Assembly (NCBI RefSeq): GCF_001610875.1
Contig: NZ_CP011272.1
Span: 310,001-374,000, forward strand
DNA: 64,000 nt
From: Pirellula sp. SH-Sr6A
GTDB lineage: Bacteria; Planctomycetota; Planctomycetia; Pirellulales; Pirellulaceae
Direction of reading: 5' to 3'
This document shows, piece by piece, positions 9,752-16,331 of the stretch; within the stretch, counting starts at the first letter, position 1, and every line of letters starts with the position of its first letter. Under the pieces are notes generated by a model. That model did no database searches and was not told the origin of the DNA. It saw only the letters and a program-made list of their open reading frames with translations. A program made the translations under genes and the position numbers.

Positions 9752-9877
9752 AATTCAGCTCGCAGTCGGGGAGAGAGGTTTCTTTTCCAGAGGCTCCAAG
9801 TTTATCGGAAAGATTCGCTGTTGCAATACGATTGCAAGAACTTTTTCTCTTCAGAAATTCACCCAGACGTAGGGGTT

Positions 9878-10624
9878 ATGCCGTTGTCAGTTTCCCGTAT
9901 GCAAGTGATAGACCGCTATCAAGAAGCGATTTCGAGGGTATCGGCTGCGTGCCAGCGAGCTGGTCGCGAAGCTGGAGCCGTCACGATAGTGGGGGTGACC
10001 AAATATGTCGGTTCCGAGGAAGCGCGTTGGCTGGCCGAGGCCGGTTGTCATGATCTAGGAGAAAGTCGGCCCCAGGCGCTTTGGGAGAAAGCGGACGCAC
10101 TAAGCGATTTACCGATTCGCTGGCACCTCATCGGGCATTTGCAACGGAACAAGGTGGCGCGCACTCTTACGTGTGCACGATGTATCCACTCCGTGGACTC
10201 GGAACGAGTTTTAAAACAGATCATCGATGATTCGCGTGGGTGCGAGAATCCTCTTTCCATCCTCATCGAGATCAACATCTCGAGTGATGCGTCCAAAACA
10301 GGGCTGTCGTTCGACGAGGCGAGGCGATTGCTCCAGTATTGGAAAGAGTTCCAGCGAGAAGCCCCCCACAACGGGCATCTGCAACAGAAGACGCTCCAGC
10401 TTAATGGACTGATGGGAATGGGGAGCTTGGACGGCGACGAACATCAAACACGCAAAGAATTTGAATCACTACGGTTGTTTCGGGACGATTGCGAGACAGA
10501 GTTCGGTCTGGAGCTCCCTCAACTTTCAATGGGGATGAGCAACGACTTTGAATGGGCCATCGAGGAAGGGGCGACCATGGTCCGCCTCGGATCCACACTG
10601 TTTCACTCTTCGACGGTGTCCTAA
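9878..10624 (+). CDS. yggS: PLP homeostasis protein, YggS/PLPBP family
   Basis: This 248-residue, fold-type III PLP-binding protein without known enzymatic activity is involved in vitamin B6 and amino-acid balance. The PLP lysine lies in IVGVTKYVG (about residue 42). Other family marks are HDLGESRPQALWEKADAL, IRWHLIGHLQRNKVARTL, IHSVDSERVL, ILIEINISSDASKTGLS, LNGLMGMGSL, LSMGMSNDFEWAIEEGATMV and RLGSTLF. The frame is open upstream to 9605, but that extension has no similarity to the family and overlaps the divergent MerC gene. The ATG at 9878 (or 9899) gives the usual length. It is transcribed divergently from the MerC-moeA pair. Confidence 0.93.
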   Translation: MPLSVSRMQVIDRYQEAISRVSAACQRAGREAGAVTIVGVTKYVGSEEARWLAEAGCHDLGESRPQALWEKADALSDLPIRWHLIGHLQRNKVARTLTCARCIHSVDSERVLKQIIDDSRGCENPLSILIEINISSDASKTGLSFDEARRLLQYWKEFQREAPHNGHLQQKTLQLNGLMGMGSLDGDEHQTRKEFESLRLFRDDCETEFGLELPQLSMGMSNDFEWAIEEGATMVRLGSTLFHSSTVS

Positions 10625-10646
10625 TGCCGATGCGTCTACGCCCCAC

Positions 10647-10952
10647 AAAAGGTGGGCGCCTCCTATTTCCGCCCCATTACGTGGGTGCCCCGAATCCCCG
10701 CCCCTCCCCTTTTGCGTCTTGGCGCCTTTGCGAGAAACCTCCCTCCCCCCATTAGGTGGGCGCCTCTTATCAATTAAATGGGTGCCTTCTATTCATATAC
10801 CCACTCATAAGGTGGGTGCCCCCTATTCCCCGGCCTTGGTTAGATGGGCGGCCTTGGTTAGATGGGTACCCCAATTTCCGATCGCGCCTTGGCGCCGTCG
10901 CGCGAAACCTCCCTCCAAAAGGTGGGTGCCTGCTATCAAAAAGGTGGGTGCC
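10647..10952 (+). repeat. Short G-rich repeat array A, left part (interrupted by the IS)
   Basis: Nine imperfect units with core GGTGGGTGCC, usually followed by TnCTAT, lie in the same orientation. They start near 10647, 10677, 10751, 10772, 10806, 10840, 10858, 10917 and 10938. Several begin ATTA or AATTA. Two copies of a second motif, close to TTGGCGCCTTCGCGAGAAAC followed by CCTCCCTCC, lie between them (about 10714-10750 and 10884-10916). The last unit is cut after GGTGGGTGCC by the insertion sequence. Each core can form only a small imperfect hairpin (AGGT/GCCT around GGGT). No protein-coding gene is supported in this stretch. Confidence 0.85.
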
Positions 10953-10953
10953 T

Positions 10954-10970
10954 CGAATGGCACTGTAATC
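10954..10970 (+). repeat. Left terminal inverted repeat of the IS4-type element
   Basis: The 17-base sequence is an exact reverse complement of 12581-12597. A single T (10953) separates it from the duplicated octamer on the left. Confidence 0.85.
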
Positions 10971-11085
10971 TCCAATGATCGCGCAGTTCCCCCTAGCGAC
11001 AGAGCGGGAATTTTCTTTAGAATCTCGCTCGCCTTGAAGATTGTTCTGGCTATGAACCCATTTTCTTGGCTATGATTTTGATCGT

Positions 11086-11125
11086 CCCTCCTTGGTTAAG
11101 TTGCCTAAACATAAACCAAGGAGGG
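11086..11125 (+). promoter_or_regulatory. Hairpin that can mask the transposase ribosome site
   Basis: A perfect 12-base inverted repeat, CCCTCCTTGGTT (11086-11097) and AACCAAGGAGGG (11114-11125), encloses a 16-base loop and is followed by TTTTGTTTT. The right arm contains GGAGG, which sits 8 bases before the TTG start codon of the transposase at 11133. When the hairpin forms, the ribosome-binding site is buried. The T-rich tail would also fit a weak intrinsic terminator. Either effect would limit transposase made from read-through transcripts, as is known for other insertion sequences. A TATGAT box at 11071 would start transcripts just before the hairpin, so the native transcript may carry it too. 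Confidence 0.6.
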
Positions 11126-11132
11126 TTTTGTT

Positions 11133-12563
11133 TTGGTCTCTATACCACCAAGGCGATCTCAAGCCAATTTCAGCTTTGGAGATTCCATCAAGGCTTTCCT
11201 GCTGCAACCCGGACTGCCGTTTGCATCGATTCTTTGCGAGCAGCACATCAGAAATGTTTTTCGCAAGCACGGTTGCACGATGAATGGGATCTATTCCACC
11301 GCAATTGTCTTGTGGGCGTTCATGTCGCAAATTATGCGTGATGGGAAAGAAGCCGCTTGCCAGTCCGCCGTCGCTCGTATTACGGCATTCTTTACTCTTC
11401 ACGGGAAGTCAGCACCCGGGGCCGATACGGGGAACTACTGTCGCGCAAGAGCAAAGCTTCCCGAGGACGCTTTGAAAGAACTATGCCTTGGTGTTGCCTC
11501 TGAAGCGGAAGCCAAGGTGGAGTCCAAATGGCTCTGGAAGTCTATGCATGCCAAGCTTATTGATGGATTTACTTTCAAAATGCCCGATACGCGAAAGAAC
11601 CAGAAAGAGTATCCGCAGCATACTGCCCAAAAGCCAGGGATTGGTTTTCCTATTGCTCGTGTCTTGGCTGTGATGTCGTTGGCCACAGGTTGTTTGCTTG
11701 ATGCAACGGTCGGTCCCTTCAGCGGAAAAGAAACGGGCGAAACCAGTCTTCTGCGTCGGTTGCTCAAAGGTTTTTCAGCGGGAGATATCGTGATTGCTGA
11801 CCGCTTCTTTTGTAACTACTGGTTGATCGCGATGTTCATGAAATTGAACGTTCATGTTTGTTTTCGCAGGAAGAAGGGACACACAGATTTTCGAACTGGA
11901 AAGCGATTGGGTAAACAAGATCACTTGATTCAGTGGTATCGTCCCGCTCGTCCGGCCTGGATGAGCCACGAGATGTACCAATCCTTACCGTTCGTGATCG
12001 AACTACGGGAGTTGCGATATACGGTCGAAGCTCCGGGCCGTAAATCAGGCCCGTTTATCATTGTGACAACATTGCTAGAGCACAAGGGTGACCAGGGTGT
12101 TAGCTATGAGGAGATATCCGATCTGTTTAGCTTTCGTTGGAATGCAGAACTTGACATCCGTTCTATCAAGACGTTTATGAATTTAAACTTTGTGAGATGC
12201 TTATCGCCCGAGATGGTCAGGCGAGAGTTATGGACGACGCTTCTTGCCTACAACTTGATTCGAACAACGATTTGCTCTGCCGCTTCGCTCTCTGGAAAGC
12301 GGCCGCGAGAGATCAGCTTCGTCTGTGCTAGCCAGTACATCCTAGCGAGTTGGCAGGAGGTGACGGCTCATCTTCGCGGCAAGCAACTTGAGCGTTACGC
12401 CAGATTTCTCCTCGAGCGGATTGCGAACTGTAAGGTTGGCAACCGTCCGGGGCGGATTGAACCGCGAGTTGTAAAGCGACGCCGCGACCAATACGCGCTG
12501 ATGACCGAACCCAGAAAACAACTCCAAAAGCGACTCTATAAAGGCGATAACCGATTTGAATGA
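11133..12563 (+). CDS. IS4-family DDE transposase
   Basis: This 476-residue transposase cuts and rejoins the ends of its own element. The DDE residues are placed in LIDGFTFKMPDT (first Asp), GDIVIADRFFCNYW (second Asp) and FSFRWNAELDIRSIKTFM (Glu). The last segment fits the IS4 signature R(3)E(6)K, with Phe where Tyr is usual. The start is a TTG at 11133 with GGAGG 8 bases upstream. An N-terminal region beginning FGDSIKAFLLQPGLPFASIL fits the usual length of related planctomycete transposases, so the internal ATG at 11281 is less likely. The gene appears intact. Confidence 0.9.
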   Translation: MVSIPPRRSQANFSFGDSIKAFLLQPGLPFASILCEQHIRNVFRKHGCTMNGIYSTAIVLWAFMSQIMRDGKEAACQSAVARITAFFTLHGKSAPGADTGNYCRARAKLPEDALKELCLGVASEAEAKVESKWLWKSMHAKLIDGFTFKMPDTRKNQKEYPQHTAQKPGIGFPIARVLAVMSLATGCLLDATVGPFSGKETGETSLLRRLLKGFSAGDIVIADRFFCNYWLIAMFMKLNVHVCFRRKKGHTDFRTGKRLGKQDHLIQWYRPARPAWMSHEMYQSLPFVIELRELRYTVEAPGRKSGPFIIVTTLLEHKGDQGVSYEEISDLFSFRWNAELDIRSIKTFMNLNFVRCLSPEMVRRELWTTLLAYNLIRTTICSAASLSGKRPREISFVCASQYILASWQEVTAHLRGKQLERYARFLLERIANCKVGNRPGRIEPRVVKRRRDQYALMTEPRKQLQKRLYKGDNRFE

Positions 12564-12580
12564 AACGACTTACGCAAATC

Positions 12581-12597
12581 GATTACAGTGCCATTCG
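12581..12597 (+). repeat. Right terminal inverted repeat of the IS4-type element
   Basis: GATTACAGTGCCATTCG is the exact reverse complement of the left end. It begins 17 bases after the transposase stop codon and abuts the TGGGTGCC octamer on the right. Confidence 0.85.
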
Positions 12598-12706
12598 TGG
12601 GTGCCCCTTATCAATTAGGTGGGTGCCTTCTATTAATCAGCCCCTTTTGCGTCTTGGCGCCTTCGCGAGAAACCTCCCTCCCCCCCATTAGGTGGGTGCC
12701 TCTCAT
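12598..12706 (+). repeat. Short G-rich repeat array A, right part
   Basis: This continues array A after the insertion sequence. It contains the second half of the interrupted unit (12598-12611), a full unit at about 12612-12633, the TTGGCGCCTTCGCGAGAAAC motif at about 12654-12673, and a last unit at 12687-12706 (ATTAGGTGGGTGCCTCTCAT). About 100 bases then separate it from the transposase-like gene start at 12806. Confidence 0.82.
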
Positions 12707-13985
12707 TTACCCCTCTCCAAAAAGTTCACCTATTTGGTTGCATCCCTTCCTTCAATCCCATAAGGTGATGGGATCTACACCCCGAACTTCTTGGAGAAAT
12801 CCACCATGTCCAGCACGCTCCGCTGTGAGCAGTTCGTCAGCGACGAAATCTGCCTTGTTCATTGCTACCATCGCTGTGTCCGTCGCGCCTTCCTCACAGG
12901 CATCGATGAGCTCACCCAGAAAGACTACACCCACCGCAGAGAATGGATTCGCCAGCGCCTGGAGTCCCTGGCCTCTGTCTTCGGTATCGACGTTCTCCAA
13001 TATGCCGTCCTATCCAATCACCTCCATGTCATCCTCCGCAATCGCCCCGATGTCGTGAAGACTTGGTCCGACGTAGAAGTCGCCACCCGCTGGCTAAGAC
13101 TCTTTCCAGGCACCCGAATCCTCGATGTCTTGGCAGAGCCCAACGAGGAGGATGTCCGAAGCGCTGTAGCCAATCCCGAGAAGATCCAAGAGTATCGCAG
13201 CCGACTCTCCGATATCTCTTGGTTCATGCGTTCTCTCGCAGAAGTCATCGCTAGGCGAGCCAATGCAGAAGATGAATGCAGTGGCTGCTTCTGGGATGGC
13301 CGATTCAAAGCGAAGCGGCTTCTCGATGAAGCGGGTTTGCTGGCCTGCGCCATGTATGTGGATCTCAATGTCTTGCGCGCGAACCTGGCCGCAACAATCG
13401 AACTCTCGATGCACACGTCGGTGTTTGATCGAATCGAGGCTGCCAAGGGAGCGATGATCGAATCCTCGGCTCTGGATCGTATTCCCTTGTCCCGGGAGGA
13501 ATCGATCGCGAGGAGGACCAAGATGACGCTCGAGGAGCAGAAGAAGGCTCGTAAGCAGACTGGCCCCCGTCCACTGGTCCCCCGAGACGCCTGGTTGGCC
13601 CCTTTGACGCTCGACCCCGGAGTGGACGCGTTTGATCCGCAGGCCAGCACCAATGGTCTGCGCGCCAGCAACCGAGGGTTCTTGAAGATGAACCTGGAGG
13701 ACTATGTGAAGTTGTTGCAATGGACTGCTAAGCAGAAGGATCATCCGCCAGGGAGCGTGTGTCGGGTTCCTGAATCCTTAGAGCCCTTGTTTACCGGCTT
13801 GGGAGTGGAACCGAGCATGTGGTGCGACTTGGTGTGGAACTACACGAAGTACTTTGGGACAAGCCGTTGTAGTGGGAATCCCAAGGCGATGATCGCCGAC
13901 GCGGAGCGGACCCACAAACGCTGGAGTCGCGGCCAGCGCCAAGCTGCCGCTTGCTTCGCCTAGCGGGGAGCGCTTCGCGACAACT
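12641..13985 (+). repeat. Long direct repeat, copy 1 (partner at 56373-57717)
   Basis: About 1345 bases match 56373-57717 without gaps at a constant offset of 43732. Reading the two by eye I found four or five single-base differences: one just before the start codon, two silent changes in the gene and one after the stop. The block comprises the last array motif, the leader, the whole HUH transposase gene and about 20 bases beyond it. Weaker similarity continues for another 150 bases downstream. Confidence 0.85.
12806..13963 (+). CDS. Y1/HUH transposase of IS200/RAYT type, copy 1
   Basis: This 385-residue protein has the single-strand DNA transposase fold of IS200-like and REP-associated tyrosine transposases. 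The HUH metal motif is in AVLSNHLHVILRNRP. The segment GRFKAKRLLDEAGLLACAMY followed by VDLNVLRANLA matches the family's GRFKaq...YI.lNPvrA region and supplies a candidate Tyr. It is longer than typical RAYT proteins because of a C-terminal extension (about residues 225-385) of unknown role. The ATG at 12806 has GGAG 9 bases upstream; the TTG at 12791 is unlikely. The gene is flanked on both sides by arrays of short repeats, as RAYT genes are by REPs, and has no IS-like terminal inverted repeats. Its protein is identical to that of the copy at 56538. Confidence 0.85.
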   Translation: MSSTLRCEQFVSDEICLVHCYHRCVRRAFLTGIDELTQKDYTHRREWIRQRLESLASVFGIDVLQYAVLSNHLHVILRNRPDVVKTWSDVEVATRWLRLFPGTRILDVLAEPNEEDVRSAVANPEKIQEYRSRLSDISWFMRSLAEVIARRANAEDECSGCFWDGRFKAKRLLDEAGLLACAMYVDLNVLRANLAATIELSMHTSVFDRIEAAKGAMIESSALDRIPLSREESIARRTKMTLEEQKKARKQTGPRPLVPRDAWLAPLTLDPGVDAFDPQASTNGLRASNRGFLKMNLEDYVKLLQWTAKQKDHPPGSVCRVPESLEPLFTGLGVEPSMWCDLVWNYTKYFGTSRCSGNPKAMIADAERTHKRWSRGQRQAAACFA

Positions 13986-14212
13986 GGCCAGTAGCAAGGA
14001 GCAAGGAGCAAGTGGCACCTCTAGCTCCGGTTCCCCACCTTAGAGCCTGAGCCAGAACGTCCGCTCTCCAGTCTCCCGCTCTCCCATCTCCCTCTCTTCG
14101 CCCTCCTGCATTCTCGGGTCCGGCTCGCCGCTGCGCCCATCCGAGCCCAATCCCCCCGAATTCCAGCCCCCCAGGCCACTTCCGCCCCCACCGTCCCCCC
14201 TCCGTCCCCTCC
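13964..14212. other. C-rich non-coding spacer after transposase copy 1
   Basis: The stretch contains no credible gene. It is pyrimidine-rich on the plus strand (runs such as TCTCCCGCTCTCCCATCTCC) and is similar to the sequence after copy 2 (57696-57952), with small insertions and deletions. The shared part ends where the downstream repeat array begins. Confidence 0.6.
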
Positions 14213-14581
14213 AAAAGATGGGTGCCTGCGATTGAACTGCTCCAAAAGATGGGTGCCTTCTATCAAAAGATGGGTGCCTACTATCGGGAATGTCTGCGTC
14301 TTGGCGCCTTCGCGAGAAAACTCCTCCCCCCAAAAAGGTGGGTGCCTGCTATTTGAGGAACGATTGAATAGATGGGTGCCCTTAATTGAGAGCGCCATCC
14401 CTCCGAATTCCAGCCCCCCAGGCCAATTCCGCCCCCAATTCCCCCCAACCTCCGTCCCCACCCCCTCCAAACGATGGGTGCCTGCTATCAAAAGGTGGGT
14501 GCCTTCTATTGACTACCTGCTATTGACTCATTCCGACAAAAGGTGGGTGCCTACTATCGGGAATAGGTGGGTGCCTCGGAT
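14213..14581 (+). repeat. Short G-rich repeat array B (downstream of transposase copy 1)
   Basis: Nine same-direction units start near 14213, 14244, 14265, 14332, 14367, 14469, 14490, 14538 and 14562. The dominant form is AAAAGATGGGTGCCTGCTAT or AAAAGGTGGGTGCCTnCTAT, so the leader is A-rich, unlike the ATTA leaders of the upstream arrays. One copy of TTGGCGCCTTCGCGAGAAAA lies at about 14301-14320. Read in one frame the units give repeated KRWVP peptides, which explains a spurious open frame here. Confidence 0.85.
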
Positions 14582-14647
14582 TAGGGGGAGGGGGCAACTA
14601 ATTTATTTGGGATGGGCTGGGGCGGCGATAGGGACGGATTGTTGAGT

Positions 14648-15973
14648 TCAGAGGTCGAGAATCTTAGAGATATCGATCATGTAGACTTGTCGACCTTTAC
14701 CTTCGTGGGTGGAATCGACGACAACCATGCGTCCGCTACGGCTGGATGACGGGTGGTTGTCGCATCGCCATTCTCCGGTGTAGCGATCTGGCGAGAGTAG
14801 ATGAGCGATGGGAACTTTTCTATTCGTACTGACTTGGTAGAGATACGGATGTTGGATCCGCCCTTTATCTGGGTACGTGTCATTCAAGATCCAATCGTTG
14901 TCCGTTCGGGGCACATATGTGTTATGACCGTTGGTGGTCATTTGATCGGGCCCCACCGCTTCGACTTTGGAGGTTCGGTCGTGGTACAAGTAGAAGCGAT
15001 CGCGGTGGGAAGGGTGCCAAGCCCATGCGCAGATCGAAGATCCATCCCGCCAGACAAAGTGAGAGGTTTTGCCGTACGGGTCGACCACGTATCCGTTCGA
15101 ACCGTCTGCGTCCATGGTCCACATGCGGGTTGAGAATCCAGTTCTCGAAATGGTCAGTCTGTCGGCCGCTGTTGGCGTCTCTCGCCAACGATGCAGAAAG
15201 AGAAATCGCTTCCCATCCGGGGCGATTAGCAAATGGTTGAACCAATGTTTCGATTTCTTTGGATCGAATTGCAACTTCACATCTGATTGGTAAGGCTGCT
15301 CTGCGATCTGCTGGTAACTTACCAGCAAATGATATTTACCTGACTTTAAGTCAACCTTCCAGATTCCCGTTTCTCGCGGTGCCTTTTTTTCTTGATAAGG
15401 ATCTTCGATGCCTGCATATCCATAACCAGGTCGACAATCATTTAGTCGGCGAAAATCGACGCTCAATCCCCATGAGCCATCAGGGGAAACGCAATAAATC
15501 GGCAAAGGAAGGACACGCTCGGTTTTGGTGCGAAGTGACAATATCTTCGCGACAAATCTCCCTTCGACGCGATCGTTCCAAAGTACTTCTTGGTCGTTAG
15601 CGTCCGTCGCACCTGGAAGCCATTGCAGCATGCATCCTTGTTGCCAGTTCCAAGCACTTGTCGTTCCGAGTTCAATCCACTGGTCTTGTTCATGAAGATC
15701 CAACATCCCTAGACGGATAGAATCTTCTGGCTCTGGCGTTCTACCTTCAAAGTCCACTTCGTTTGCGAGGACATAGCGATCGCTTAGGTCGAACAGTTCT
15801 TTGTCGTAGTATCCGCGCCAATGGAATTTAGGGCCCCGCGTGATGGCTCGAATTGGCGGCATCTCCTCGGTTGATTGAGCCTTCGTTGAACGTCCAAATG
15901 ACGATGCGATCAAGGAGGCGAGACTACTTCGACAAAAGGTGCGGCGACAAAAGGTATGGCGATACACAGACAC
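14648..15973 (-). CDS. Exported beta-propeller-like protein, possibly oligogalacturonate-lyase-like
   Basis: This 441-residue protein has an N-terminal RRTFCRSSLASLIAS segment that could be a Tat signal. The body has repeated propeller-like strands: TSAWNWQQGCMLQWLPG, IYCVSPDGSWGLSVDFRRLN, GIWKVDLKSGKYHLLVS, FNHLLIAPDGKRFLFLHRW, RMWTMDADGSNGYVVDP and the terminal VVDSTHEGKGRQVYMIDI. This resembles TolB-like and oligogalacturonate-lyase-type propellers, but I cannot confirm catalytic residues. The start is a GTG at 15973. It is transcribed divergently from the large nuclease/helicase gene and has no operon partner. Confidence 0.7.
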   Translation of the reverse strand: MSVYRHTFCRRTFCRSSLASLIASSFGRSTKAQSTEEMPPIRAITRGPKFHWRGYYDKELFDLSDRYVLANEVDFEGRTPEPEDSIRLGMLDLHEQDQWIELGTTSAWNWQQGCMLQWLPGATDANDQEVLWNDRVEGRFVAKILSLRTKTERVLPLPIYCVSPDGSWGLSVDFRRLNDCRPGYGYAGIEDPYQEKKAPRETGIWKVDLKSGKYHLLVSYQQIAEQPYQSDVKLQFDPKKSKHWFNHLLIAPDGKRFLFLHRWRETPTAADRLTISRTGFSTRMWTMDADGSNGYVVDPYGKTSHFVWRDGSSICAWAWHPSHRDRFYLYHDRTSKVEAVGPDQMTTNGHNTYVPRTDNDWILNDTYPDKGRIQHPYLYQVSTNRKVPIAHLLSPDRYTGEWRCDNHPSSSRSGRMVVVDSTHEGKGRQVYMIDISKILDL

Positions 15974-16331
15974 GATCCTGTATGGCGGAATGGAAAAATG
16001 GCGTGGGAATCGTCAAAGCGACCAGAGGAACGGCGAGTACACGCGTGGGCAAAATCACAACCTGAGCCCATCTTAGCATGTTGCGTTTGGGGCAGGGGCG
16101 CATGGAGTTGTTGCGGAGCACCGGGATCGTGATCCCTCAGCGATCTTGAGGGTTCGCTCCAAACTTTCCAGAATGTTTTTTCCCTAGCATGGTGTACTCG
16201 CGATTAGGACCAGACGTGTCATTGAAGTTTGATACGCTATTCCGATGCGCTAACTCCGACCTTGGGTCCCCGGCCAGTTAGAGCCCGTTTTCCCGTCAGT
16301 CTTTCGAGTTCGAACAAACGCGACTATTACC
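15974..16331. other. Divergent intergenic region, promoters expected
   Basis: The 358 bases between two divergent genes hold no credible gene. A perfect 6-base inverted repeat with a 2-base spacer, GGGATCGTGATCCC, lies at 16123-16136 and could be an operator, but nothing else supports this. I could not settle on a convincing promoter pair. Confidence 0.4.

Larger units (their letters stand above)
10953..12597 (+). mobile_element. IS4-family insertion sequence inserted in a repeat unit
   Basis: The element of about 1645 bases is bounded by perfect 17-base inverted repeats at 10954-10970 (CGAATGGCACTGTAATC) and 12581-12597. The octamer TGGGTGCC flanks it directly on both sides (10945-10952 and 12598-12605), which is a candidate target duplication of 8 bases, or 9 if the preceding G is counted. 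Removing the element rejoins a normal repeat unit reading GGTGGGTGCCCCTTATC, which supports these ends. It carries one transposase gene. Confidence 0.88.

Noticed and set aside
10647-10952. CRISPR array
   Set aside because: The units are imperfect, spacing varies from zero to dozens of bases, there are no unique spacers of constant length, and no cas genes are present.
13018-13744. Two long open frames on the minus strand opposite transposase copy 1, repeated opposite copy 2
   Set aside because: They are antisense to a clear HUH transposase and have no recognisable domain; they recur only because the locus is duplicated.
10647-14581. G-quadruplex function for the arrays
   Set aside because: Runs of two and three G recur, but the spacing is irregular and four close runs of three G are not available; nothing beyond composition supports it.
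14232-14645. Open frame with repeated KRWVP peptides downstream of transposase copy 1, and a similar one at 56140-56790
   Set aside because: These are translations of the DNA repeat units and have no ribosome site or domain.
16123-16136. GGGATCGTGATCCC as an operator
   Set aside because: It is a single short palindrome with no second copy or linked regulator; kept only as a remark.
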